Positions 8,164 through 16,500 are shown, counted from the first letter of the stretch. The stretch is 16,900 nucleotides of DNA from WHSO01 sp050485485 (GCA_050485485.1 JBJHBM010000039.1:1-16900), one strand, 5' to 3'. Translations and numbers: made by a program. Notes: generated by a model not told the origin, from the letters alone.

Positions 8164-8195
8164 AGTCAAGTAGGCTAACTTCGCGTTCAGTCAAG
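8164..8195 (+). repeat. Direct repeat AGTCAAG upstream of the dual-ATPase kinase gene
   Basis: AGTCAAG occurs at 8164-8170 and 8189-8195, 25 nt apart, within the 107-nt leader of the kinase gene. The spacing is about two and a half helical turns. It may be a regulator-binding site or chance; no clear -35/-10 pair was found in this leader. Confidence 0.3.
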
Positions 8196-8215
8196 AGGAT
8201 AGACCGAAGAATAAC

Positions 8216-10414
8216 GTGACTAAGCACACCTTTAACCTCCGCCCGCGGGCTAGACTAATCCGGACGATCGGCGACCGCCTAATTAGTGGGCCGGAAGCGG
8301 CAGTTATTGAACTTGTCAAAAATAGTCATGACGCCGATGCCAGCTACGTGAAGATTAGCTTTGTGCCTCCCCTTCAGCCGGGTAGCGGCACGGTTAGGGT
8401 TGAGGATGACGGTCACGGTATGACCATTCAAGACATCCGGGATCGCTGGATGGTTCCAGCAACCACCGACAAGACAGAACGCCGTTACAGCCCAGGCGGC
8501 AGAAAGTTGCTGGGATCCAAAGGCATTGGCCGTTTCGCCAGCGCGCGGTTGGGCAACAAGCTAAAACTCGTAACAACAGCGCTCGTGCGGAATGGCGTGG
8601 AAGGGATGCAAACAACCGCAATTGAGGAAATTGACTGGACCGTGTTTGATTCAGTTGAGTTTCTTCAAGATGTTTCGTTTGAATTTGAGGTAACAGACAG
8701 CTCTGGACCAAGCGGTACGCACCTCACAATAACTGAGCTACGGGACGCATGGACCAGAGAAAATCTTGAAATCCTTCACAAGGAATTGAAGCGGCTCATT
8801 TCTCCCTTAGATGAAGAAGAGGATGGCGGTTTCAAGATATTTCTCGACTTGTCAGCTTGCACGAATGAAGCTTGTGGATTTTATGGGCCGGATATTGTGA
8901 GCGGCGCTCATGCTTCAGCACTTGGTCCTAACGAGCGGCATCGAGTCCGACCATTTCCTCTCCTGAAGTCCTGTGATTATGAAATTTACGGCGAGTTTAG
9001 TTCCGCTGGGAGTTTTTCAGGCACGATGACGATACATAGGGGCGAGCTTCTGCCTGCGCCTATAGCGTTTTCTGTTCCCCTTCACGAAAGAAGAGGTGAG
9101 CGGTCCTGTGGGACGGTACTCGTGCATTTATTCATATTCGACAGAGAAGCTGCGGCTCTTCGGGAGGCAATGTCGCGGGCGGGCATGGGCAGGCTTTCAG
9201 CGAAGGAGGCGCGCCAGTTACTAGACCAAATTAGTGGGGTGTCTATTTACCGTGATCGTTTCAGAATCAGGCCGTATGGAGACTCTGACAACGACTGGCT
9301 GACGCTCGACTCACGTCGTGTCCAGAACCCCACGTTGCGGATAGGCCACAACCAAGTCTCGGGTCTCGTCCTCATTGATGATGAGGACGCCTCTGGCTTG
9401 ATTGAGAGGAGTAGCCGAGAAGGCTTGGAAGAGAATGGTAGCTTTCTCAGACTTCAGAGCTTGATTCTTGAACTCTTTGCCAGGGAAGTTGAACCGAGAA
9501 GGCGAAGCTTCCGTGTTAACGCTGGTATAGACAGAGTGAGTGCCCCAAGATTCAAAGAGGCTTATACCGCATCACAAATGCATTGGGCTCAGGCCCTGAT
9601 CGACCGCTTGCCTGCTGATCAGCGGGAATCTGCAAATGCTCTCGTCCAACATCAGTCAGGAATTTTAACCCGGCGGTTGAATGCTCTTGAGGAGCGTCAA
9701 GCAGCTCTTGAGCAAAAGGTTACACTCGGTCTCATCATCGGCGAAGTGATTCATGAGGGCCAGCCGCCAGTTAACTATATTTATGATTATTCGCGGCGCT
9801 TGTATACGTGGTGGCCAACCTTGTTTAGCAAGACGCCTGAGTCTGAAGAACGGCTACAGCGTGTTCCAAGCATTCTCAAAAACACATACGAGAATGCCAA
9901 TAGACTCTCAAACCTCTTCCAAGCGATACGTCCTCTCGCTGGTGCCAGGAGGGGTAAACCAGCTTTTTATAATCCAAATCAAGTAATCATAGATGCTATA
10001 GAGTTGCACCGAGCGCGTATTGAAAAAATCGGGGTGAAGACAACACACCAAGACCATACAGGGTCCAAAGACATTCTAGGGTACAAGGCTGATTTGGCGA
10101 CAGCTATAACAAACTTGATGGACAATTCACTGTATTGGTTGGAATTCAACCAAGTGGGGCATCCCACGATTTCTGTAGAGGTAAGCCAACAAAAAGAGAA
10201 TTGCGTCATTCATTTCAGGGACAATGGTCGACCTATCAAGGAGGAATTCCGCGAGCGAATTTTCGATGTGGGATTCACTCTGAAATCTGATGGTACTGGA
10301 CTTGGCCTGAGCATCGCTCGTGAAGCGCTCTCGCGATCAAATGCAACGATATCCTTTCTAGCAAACGAACCGAGTGGGGTAGGATTCGAATTAACGCTGC
10401 CGTATGGGGGGTAG
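8216..10414 (+). CDS. Histidine-kinase-like protein with two GHKL ATPase modules
   Basis: A 732-residue soluble protein with no membrane helix. The N-terminal module is a MORC/MutL/Hsp90-like GHKL ATPase (HATPase_c_3 type): N-box ELVKNSHDAD (E32, N36, D39), DDGHGM (D65, G66, G68) and GSKGIGR (100-106). A middle region of about 370 residues is unassigned. A predicted helical stretch (about 475-510) leads to GEVIHEGQPPVNYI, which resembles a histidine-kinase H-box with H513 as candidate phospho-acceptor. The C-terminal module is a kinase ATPase domain: N-box NLMDNS (N637), FRDNG (D669, G671) and GTGLGL (693-698). The GTG start is chosen because conserved sequence begins at once (FNLRPRARLI); GAAGA lies just upstream. 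The next gene, encoding a receiver protein, starts 2 nt after the stop, so it is the likely phosphotransfer partner. Ligand and role are unknown; a defence role is inferred from context. Confidence 0.85.
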   Translation: MTKHTFNLRPRARLIRTIGDRLISGPEAAVIELVKNSHDADASYVKISFVPPLQPGSGTVRVEDDGHGMTIQDIRDRWMVPATTDKTERRYSPGGRKLLGSKGIGRFASARLGNKLKLVTTALVRNGVEGMQTTAIEEIDWTVFDSVEFLQDVSFEFEVTDSSGPSGTHLTITELRDAWTRENLEILHKELKRLISPLDEEEDGGFKIFLDLSACTNEACGFYGPDIVSGAHASALGPNERHRVRPFPLLKSCDYEIYGEFSSAGSFSGTMTIHRGELLPAPIAFSVPLHERRGERSCGTVLVHLFIFDREAAALREAMSRAGMGRLSAKEARQLLDQISGVSIYRDRFRIRPYGDSDNDWLTLDSRRVQNPTLRIGHNQVSGLVLIDDEDASGLIERSSREGLEENGSFLRLQSLILELFAREVEPRRRSFRVNAGIDRVSAPRFKEAYTASQMHWAQALIDRLPADQRESANALVQHQSGILTRRLNALEERQAALEQKVTLGLIIGEVIHEGQPPVNYIYDYSRRLYTWWPTLFSKTPESEERLQRVPSILKNTYENANRLSNLFQAIRPLAGARRGKPAFYNPNQVIIDAIELHRARIEKIGVKTTHQDHTGSKDILGYKADLATAITNLMDNSLYWLEFNQVGHPTISVEVSQQKENCVIHFRDNGRPIKEEFRERIFDVGFTLKSDGTGLGLSIAREALSRSNATISFLANEPSGVGFELTLPYGG

Positions 10415-10416
10415 AC

Positions 10417-11505
10417 ATGGGGAAGAGTTATGCCTTATTGCTCGTAGAGGACGAACAAGGGGAAATTGATCGGTTCAGCGACGCAATTAAGGATTTCAAT
10501 GAGGCTGATCCCGACAATCCGAAATTTGAGTTGTTGATTGCGAAAAATCAGGAGGATGCAAATCAGTTAATCTCCACCCGAAGAATCGATTGCGGGGTAA
10601 TTGATTTGATAATACCTCGAACAGGTGCTCACCAGAGTCCCGCAAAAGAGTCACGCGGCGAAGAGTTGGTTGTTGCGATGATTAAGAGCTTGCCTGCCCC
10701 CTTTGTGATCCATAGCGCCAGATCCGAGGATTTTGATCGATCTAAAATTTCAGGAATTCCCGTGGAGATAATTGATAAGGGACTCCACGCGCCTGAGAAG
10801 ATTCTGGATTGGCTTAAGCAGCACGTTCCCCTGATGGATACCCTCTCAGAAACACTTGAGCAGCTTAAGCGGGAATCTGCTCTGATTTTTTTTCGTAACG
10901 TATGGCCGAATTGGCTGGGACGGAAGGAGGAAGACGTCGAGACATTTAAAGCGGTGGCGGCGAGGCAAATCTCAGCACATCTCGGGGAGGTTCTCAGTTT
11001 TGACGTAGGTAGTTCGCAGTACCATTTTGATGAAGTGTACTTTGCTCCCCCAGTCCGAGCAGAACGGTTGTTCACCGGGGACATCTTCGTCATGGATAGG
11101 AAGACGTACATCATCGTAACGAGGCCATGCGATATGGCACGGGAGGAGTACCCGAAGTTTTTTCTTTTGGCTGAATGTGGAAATGTACCTGACTGGGCAC
11201 ATCTGGCGAATAAGTCAGGACCTAAGAAGAAGGAATGTATTGAAAAATACACGCGTCAAAATATCGAACCCAGCAAACACTTTCTGCCGCCTTGTGGGCA
11301 GCGTGGCCCCTGGTTGGTCGACTTCAGACGTGTGAGTTCAATATCCAGTGCGGAGGCGGATAAAATACTTGATGGGCGTATAGCAAGTATATCGCCGCGG
11401 TTCCTTCCGAATCTACTGCAGAGAGTGTTTTCATGGCTATCGGGAGTCGGACAACCTGACCTTGATGTGGAGGCTTTGTTGAAGGTACTTCCGAAGCCGG
11501 CGTAA
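10417..11505 (+). CDS. Receiver-domain protein with unrecognised C-terminal domain
   Basis: Probable response regulator partner of the preceding kinase, with which it is translationally coupled (GGGGGG just before the ATG, 2-nt gap). The receiver domain (about residues 5-137) keeps all key residues: the acidic cluster E11-D12-E13, phospho-acceptor D63 (GVIDLI), S100 (VIHSA) and K121 (IIDKG). A longer than usual loop (about 66-82) follows D63. The rest (about 150-362) is not a DNA-binding output domain I know. It contains GDIFVMDRKTYIIVTRPCDM (221-240), a small beta-rich segment, then HFLPP (288-292), PWLVDFRRVSSI (298-309) and a helical end with FSWLSGVGQPDLD. Cysteines occur at 238, 254, 274 and 293. 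Function is unknown; it may be the effector of the system. Convergent with the methyltransferase gene, 4 nt apart. Confidence 0.82.
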   Translation: MGKSYALLLVEDEQGEIDRFSDAIKDFNEADPDNPKFELLIAKNQEDANQLISTRRIDCGVIDLIIPRTGAHQSPAKESRGEELVVAMIKSLPAPFVIHSARSEDFDRSKISGIPVEIIDKGLHAPEKILDWLKQHVPLMDTLSETLEQLKRESALIFFRNVWPNWLGRKEEDVETFKAVAARQISAHLGEVLSFDVGSSQYHFDEVYFAPPVRAERLFTGDIFVMDRKTYIIVTRPCDMAREEYPKFFLLAECGNVPDWAHLANKSGPKKKECIEKYTRQNIEPSKHFLPPCGQRGPWLVDFRRVSSISSAEADKILDGRIASISPRFLPNLLQRVFSWLSGVGQPDLDVEALLKVLPKPA

Positions 11506-11509
11506 CTCA

Positions 11510-12454
11510 TTATCGTTTTAAGTTCTGCACGATTGCAGTCATCACCGGTGGACAGACACCGTTGCCCAAGATCTTTATCTTTTCTCGGCGACTGCCCAAA
11601 GTGAGTTGATAGTCATCTCCATATCCCATGGCTCGCCGGAGCTCCGGGACCTGTAACATGCGAATTTGCGGCCCATGCCTGCTTGGCTCAACTAAGGCGA
11701 AACGGTCGACGGTTGTGATGGTTCGAAGTGGACGATCCAATCGCTGCCAACCACCACTTCCATCGCTGCCGTAGTAGACTAACAAGAATGGCGTAGATTT
11801 GCCGAGCGCTGCAAACGCTCGTTCAGCACGTTCAATGGTCGCTTTGGCACGCGTCTCGCTATAGAGGGGCGTCATTTTCCACGTGCCCGGTTTGTCCAAA
11901 AGCTTTCGAATGGAAGGAGGTTTGGCATTTTTGGGTGGTCTTACATCCTCAGGAACTCTATCGCTGTCAGCGACAATAAACAGGCGTCGGCGCTTTTGAC
12001 CGACGCCAAATGCGGAGGCATCGAGCACCATTTCATTTACATGATAGCCAAGCCCCCAGAGTTTGCCTTTGAGCTCCTTATACCGGGACCAGGGGCGCAT
12101 ATGGACCACGTTTTCGAGAATGATCCATCGCGGTCCAAATGCTTTTGCGAAGCGAATAACCTGCATCGCAGTGGCTCTGCTTTCTTCCGACCGTGGTGCT
12201 GATCCCTTCGCGCAGGTGTGGTTTGTACACTCCGGAGATGCCAATAAGAGATCTATATCCCCGATACGGTCACGAAGGAGACCGAGTTTCACGCTTTCAA
12301 GTTTAGAGTTCACTACAAGAGCAGTTGGAAAGTTTGCTTTGAATGTCTCAGCGGCTACATCGTCAAAGTCGATGCCGCAGACGATATCCGCCCCAGCTTG
12401 TCGGGCACCGTAACTACTTCCACCTCCGCCGCAAAAGATATCTAGCGCCCGCAC
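11510..12454 (-). CDS. DNA (cytosine-5) methyltransferase
   Basis: Transfers a methyl group from S-adenosylmethionine to C5 of cytosine in a specific DNA site. The 314 residues carry the family motifs in order: motif I DIFCGGGGSS (5-14); motif IV as ASPECTNHT with catalytic C76, where most relatives have PCQ; motif VI LENV (113-116); motif VIII QKRRRLFIV (153-161); then a rather small target-recognition region (about 165-240), motif IX RTITTVDRFALV (244-255) and motif X GNGVCPPV (297-304). The enzyme is complete. The start is GTG with GGGGGG about 5 nt upstream. The divergent neighbour is vsr, the usual partner of Dcm-type methylases. The target cannot be read from sequence; CCWGG is only a guess by analogy. 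No cognate restriction enzyme gene is visible. Confidence 0.93.
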   Translation of the reverse strand: MRALDIFCGGGGSSYGARQAGADIVCGIDFDDVAAETFKANFPTALVVNSKLESVKLGLLRDRIGDIDLLLASPECTNHTCAKGSAPRSEESRATAMQVIRFAKAFGPRWIILENVVHMRPWSRYKELKGKLWGLGYHVNEMVLDASAFGVGQKRRRLFIVADSDRVPEDVRPPKNAKPPSIRKLLDKPGTWKMTPLYSETRAKATIERAERAFAALGKSTPFLLVYYGSDGSGGWQRLDRPLRTITTVDRFALVEPSRHGPQIRMLQVPELRRAMGYGDDYQLTLGSRREKIKILGNGVCPPVMTAIVQNLKR

Positions 12455-12490
12455 TCTTGCCCCCCAGCGGTGTCAAGCTAAAATTGCGGG

Positions 12491-12505
12491 CCAGGTTACC
12501 AGGTT
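12491..12505. repeat. Paired CCAGGTT repeat in the methyltransferase/vsr divergent region
   Basis: CCAGGTT occurs twice, at 12491-12497 and 12499-12505, one base apart, inside the 78-nt gap between the divergent methyltransferase and vsr starts. Each copy contains CCAGG, which is the Dcm-type CCWGG site. If the methyltransferase modifies CCWGG, these could couple promoter methylation to expression; this is speculative. On the minus strand TTGACA (12476-12471) also lies in the gap, but has no matching -10 at normal spacing. Confidence 0.4.
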
Positions 12506-12532
12506 CCGGATCAGGAGCAAGAACAAAGTTTT

Positions 12533-12949
12533 ATGTCAGATGTGATGACGCGAGCCCAGCGGAGCCGGTGTATGTCCCGGATAAAAGGGAAGCACACTGG
12601 CCCGGAACTGGCCTTACGGCGGGCCCTTTGGTCAAAGGGTTTCCGTTACCGTCTACATGCCCGCTTGCCGGGAAAACCGGATCTGACCTTTGTCGGTCCA
12701 AGAGTCGTGGTTTTTGTTGACGGATGCTTTTGGCACGGATGTCCGGAGCATGGAGTCAAACCAAAGTCGAACAAGGAATTCTGGAAGCGGAAGCTTCTCC
12801 GAAACATGCAGCGTGACCAAGAGGTAGGTATTTTGCTTGCCAGCTCAGGGTGGGCGGTGCTCCGATTCTGGGAACATGAAGTCCGTGACGATCTTTTCGG
12901 TTGCGTGGAACAGGTGGCTGCTGCGGTAGCTGCCACATCCCAATATTAA
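12533..12949 (+). CDS. vsr: Very short patch repair endonuclease (Vsr)
   Basis: Nicks DNA at T:G mismatches produced when 5-methylcytosine deaminates to thymine, starting repair by DNA polymerase I and ligase. The 138-residue protein matches Vsr along its length: N-terminal MSDVMTRAQRSRCMSRIKGK; catalytic Asp in LPGKPDLTF (residue 50, equivalent to D51 of E. coli Vsr); VDGCFWHGCPEH (about 64-75), carrying the metal and zinc residues and the aromatic pair that enters the DNA; then EFWKRKL and VLRFWEHEV. The position of E. coli His64 is Asp, the form common outside enterics. The start is ATG 12533; AGGAG lies 15 nt upstream, longer than ideal. It is divergent from the cytosine methyltransferase, whose deamination products it would repair. 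Confidence 0.95.
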   Translation: MSDVMTRAQRSRCMSRIKGKHTGPELALRRALWSKGFRYRLHARLPGKPDLTFVGPRVVVFVDGCFWHGCPEHGVKPKSNKEFWKRKLLRNMQRDQEVGILLASSGWAVLRFWEHEVRDDLFGCVEQVAAAVAATSQY

Positions 12950-12956
12950 TGTAAAA

Positions 12957-12988
12957 GCCCTCTGCACCTTTTCATTGGCGCAGAGGGC
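12957..12988 (-). terminator. Rho-independent terminator of glnE-bcp
   Basis: GCCCTCTGC (12957-12965) and GCAGAGGGC (12980-12988) form a perfect 9-bp stem with a 14-nt loop. Read on the minus strand the hairpin is followed directly by TTTTAC, and it lies 18 nt past the bcp stop. On the plus strand no T run follows, so it mainly serves the leftward genes, though the stem could also slow transcription from vsr. It marks the right border of the lower-GC island. Confidence 0.8.
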
Positions 12989-13006
12989 ACATCGAATTCC
13001 CGACAA

Positions 13007-13471
13007 CTACAGACCCTTCACCGCCTCGAACACCTCGTCGGCGTGGCCGTCGACCGAGACCTTGCGCCATGCCTTGGCGATCTTGCCCTGCGCGTCGATC
13101 AGGAAGGTGGAGCGCTCGACCCCCATCGTCTTCTTGCCGTACATGTTCTTTTCCTTCCAGACGTCGTAGGCCTTGATCGCCTTGAGGTCGGGATCGGACG
13201 CGAGGGTGAAGTCGAGGCTGTACTTGGCCTTGAACCTGTCGTGGCTGTCGGGGTCGTCCTTGGAGACGCCGATGATCTCGGCGCCGGCCTTCCTGAACTG
13301 CGGGTGCTGGTCGCGGAAATCGCACGACTCCTTGGTGCAGCCCGGCGTGTCGTCCTTGGGGTAGAAGTAGAGCACGACCTTCTTGCCCTTGAGGTCGGAG
13401 AGCTTCACCTTGCCGCCGCCGTCGGTGGACAGGGTGAAGTCGGGTGCCTTGTCGCCTTCCTTGATCGCCAT
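13007..13471 (-). CDS. bcp: Thioredoxin-dependent thiol peroxidase (BCP/PrxQ peroxiredoxin)
   Basis: Reduces hydrogen peroxide and organic hydroperoxides in the cytosol, with thioredoxin as reductant. The 154 residues give the AhpC/TSA thioredoxin fold, beginning MAIKEGDKAPDFTLSTDGGG. The peroxidatic Cys45 lies in YPKDDTPGCTKESC and the resolving Cys50 five residues on, as in E. coli BCP (C45 and C50). AGGAGGAG lies 6 nt before the ATG, fixing this start even though the same frame stays open far upstream through glnE as shadow. It begins 32 nt after the glnE stop on the same strand, so the two are probably co-transcribed, ending at the hairpin just past its stop. Confidence 0.96.
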   Translation of the reverse strand: MAIKEGDKAPDFTLSTDGGGKVKLSDLKGKKVVLYFYPKDDTPGCTKESCDFRDQHPQFRKAGAEIIGVSKDDPDSHDRFKAKYSLDFTLASDPDLKAIKAYDVWKEKNMYGKKTMGVERSTFLIDAQGKIAKAWRKVSVDGHADEVFEAVKGL

Positions 13472-13503
13472 GGGTTCTCCTCCTGGCTTCCTCGTTTGCG
13501 GGC

Positions 13504-16500
13504 TCACGCCCGGTCCGGATCGCCGATCAGCGCCGTGAAGGTCTCCCGCACCTCGCGGGCGGTCCGCTCCATCAGCGCCGTCAGCGCGTCGAAATCCTCC
13601 GCCTCCGCCGCCCGCGCGAGCGCCGCCTTGAGGCCGGCGGGCGCCGCCTCCTCGCTGAACGCGCCCTCGTAGGTGAAGCGGAGCATGCCCTGGATTGTAC
13701 GCCAAAGCCGGCCCGCCCGGACCAGGCTTTTCGCGGTCTCGGGGTCGAGCCGGCCGGCCGCCGCCAGCTTCCCGAGCGCACCGGCGGTGGCGGTGTCGAG
13801 CACCTCGGGCGCCTCCGCCGCGTGGCGCAGCTGCAGGTACTGGGCGATGAACTCGACGTCGATCAGGCCGCCGGATGCGTATTTCACGTCCCACATCGAG
13901 GCCGCCGGATGGCCCCGGGCGAGGCGCCCGCGCATGTCGGCGACGTCGGCCCGCAGCCTCTCGGGATCGCGCGCGGCGGTGAGCACGGCGCGGATCGCGT
14001 CCGTGGCGGCGGCGGCGAGCGCGTCGGGCCCCGCCACCACGCGCGCGCGCGTCAGCGCCATGTGCTCCCAGGTCCAGGCCGCGCCCGCCTGGTACTGGCG
14101 GAAGCCCTCGAGGCTGGTGGCGATCGGCCCGGCGTTGCCCGACGGGCGCAGCCGCATGTCCACCTCGTAGAGCTTGCCCTCGGCGGTGGGCGCCGAGATC
14201 GCGGTGATGAGCTGCTGGGAGAGCCGCGCGAAGTACTGGCTCGCGGGCAGCGGGCGCGCCCCGTCCGAGGCGTTGGCGCCGTTCGCGTCCGCGCCCGGCG
14301 GCGGGTCGTCGTAGAGGAACAGGAGGTCGAGGTCGGAGTTCTCCGTGATCTCGCGCCCGCCGAGCTTGCCGAGCGCGATCACGCACATGTCGCGCCCCGG
14401 CGCGCCGCCGACGCGGCCGTGCTTGCGCTCCATGTCGGCGCGCGTCACGTCGTAGAGGCGCGCGATCACCGCGTCGGCGAGGTCGGTGAGCGCGCGGCCG
14501 GCCGCGTCGCAGTCGAGCCGGCCCTTCAGGATCTGGATGCCGACCTTGAACTTGTGGTCGTTGGCGAAGCGCCGCGAGCGGTCGAGCGTGTCCTCGTAGT
14601 CGCGCGCCGGCGCGAGCGCCTCGGCGAGCCCGTCCGCGAGCGCCGCCCTGTCCTCGATCGGGCCGTTGAAGTGCCCGGTCAGCACGCCGTCGAGCAGCGA
14701 CGGGCGCGCGGCGAGGTTGCCCGCGAGGCGCGGCGCCGAACCCATGATCTCGGCCACCAGCTCGAGCAGGCCGGGATTGGCGAGGAACAGCGAGAACAGC
14801 TGCACGCCCGCCGGCAACGCCATCAGGAACTGGTCGAAGTTGCGGAACGCGGCGTCGGGGTTGGCGGTGCGCGACAGCGCCTGCAGCAGCGCCGGCACCA
14901 GCTCGGTCAGCAGCTCGCGCGCGCGCGCGCTGCGGGTGGCGCGCGCCCGGCCGCGGTGCCAGGTGCGCACCCGGTCGGCGATCATGGAGACGTCGGCGAA
15001 GCCCATCCCGCGCAGCGTCTCGAGCGTGTCGGGATCGTCCTCGCCGCCGGTGAACACGAGGTTGCCGGGGCCCGACAGCGACGGCGCCTCCTCGAACAAA
15101 TGGGCGTAGTGGCCCTCCACCCGGGCGAGGTGGCGGGTGAGCTCCGCGGCGAAGGCGTCGGGGCCGGCGGTGCCGAGGAAGCGCGCGATGCGCGCGAACG
15201 CGGCGGGCTCCTCGGGGATGCTGTGGGTCTGGCGGTCGTCCACCATCTGCAGGCGGTGCTCGACGCGCCGCAGGTAGCGGTAGGACTCGATCAGCTCGTC
15301 GGCGGCCTCGCGCGAGATGCGGTCCTCCGCCGCCAGCGCGCGCAGCGTGTCGCAGGTGGCCGCGGTGCGCAGCGCCGGCACGCGCCCGCCCCAGATCAAC
15401 TGCTGGGTCTGGGCGAAGAACTCGATCTCGCGGATGCCGCCGCGCCCGAGCTTGACGTTGTGCCCGGCGACCCGGATGGCGCCGCCGCCGCGGTGCGCGT
15501 TGATCTGGCGCTTGATCGAATGGATGTCCTCGATGGCGGCGAAGTCGAGGCTCTTGCGCCACAGGAACGGCTCCAGCATGCGCAGGAAGCCGCGCCCCGC
15601 CTCGCGGTCGCCCGCGACCGTGCGCGCCTTGATCAGCGCCGCGCGCTCCCAGTTCTGCCCGGTGCTCTCGTAATAGGCCTCGGCCGCGCGCACCGAAACC
15701 GCGAGCGGCGTCGAGCCCGGGTCGGGGCGCAGCCGCAAGTCGGTGCGGAACACGTAGCCGTCGCGGGTGCGGCTCTCCAGCATCGCCACCATCTCGCGCA
15801 CCGTGCGTACGTAGAACTGCGGCGGGCTCTGGCGCCCGGTGTAGTTCAGGCGCTCGGGGTCGTAGAAGGCGATCAGGTCGATGTCGCTCGAATAGTTGAG
15901 CTCGAACGCGCCGAGCTTGCCGAGGCCGAGGACGAAGAGGCCGGCACGGTCGGCGGGCGCGTCCCCGTCCGCGAGCGCGATCTCGCCGCGCGCCGCGGCC
16001 TCCCACAGCAGCGTCGCGAGCGCGCTCCCGACCGCGGCGTCGGCGAAGCGCGACAGCGCCCCCGTGACCCGTTCCAGGTCCCAGGCGCCGCCGATGTCGG
16101 CGAGCGCGGTGGCGAGCGCCACCCGGCGGCGCGCCGCGCGCAGCGCCGTCATGGTCTCGGCCTGGGGGCGGCCGGGGACGGGGGCCGCCGCCGCCAGGGC
16201 TTCGTCCAGCACGGCATCGGGGCCGGCCTCGACGATCCGGCGCAGCGTCGCCGGGTCCTGCAGGACGCAATGGGTGAGGAACGGGCTGTTCCCGAACACC
16301 GCCGCCAGCAGCGCGCGGCCCGCGGAATCGGCGGCGAATCCGCGCGCGAAGGTTGCGAGCCCCTCGGCATCGGCGCGCTCGGCCGTCTCGGCCCAGTGGG
16401 CGAAGCCGGCGGCGGCGGCATCGTCGTCCGCGGGCGCCGGCCATGCCGCCGAATCGGGTAGGAACGTCACCTCGCGCCTTTCTTGCGACAAAGATTTGCC

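Larger units (their letters stand above)
8109..12956. other. Accessory island (kinase/receiver pair plus DNA methyltransferase and Vsr)
   Basis: From just after the RidA-like stop to just before the bcp terminator, base composition drops to roughly 50% G+C by eye (some lines below 40%), against about 70% on both sides, and A/T-ending codons become common. The change is sharp at both ends. Four genes fit the stretch tightly. No integrase, transposase, tRNA or obvious flanking direct repeat is visible, so the mode of entry is unknown. The flanking genes point towards each other, so the insertion interrupted no operon. Confidence 0.8.

Noticed and set aside
12471..12476. TTGACA on the minus strand as -35 of the methyltransferase promoter
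   Set aside because: No -10-like hexamer at 15-19 nt spacing; the nearest, TAGATA, is about 26 nt away and inside the coding sequence.
12343..12720. 125-codon plus-strand frame overlapping the methyltransferase and vsr starts
   Set aside because: Overlaps two recognised genes in other frames and has no recognisable protein sequence or ribosome binding site.
11510..12949. Complete type II restriction-modification system
   Set aside because: The nuclease-like protein is a Vsr mismatch endonuclease by its full motif set, and no cognate restriction enzyme gene is present.
8109..12990. CCTTTTC near both island ends as a target-site duplication
   Set aside because: Only 7 nt, pyrimidine-rich, and not placed exactly at the borders; the right copy lies in the terminator loop. 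Chance is likely.
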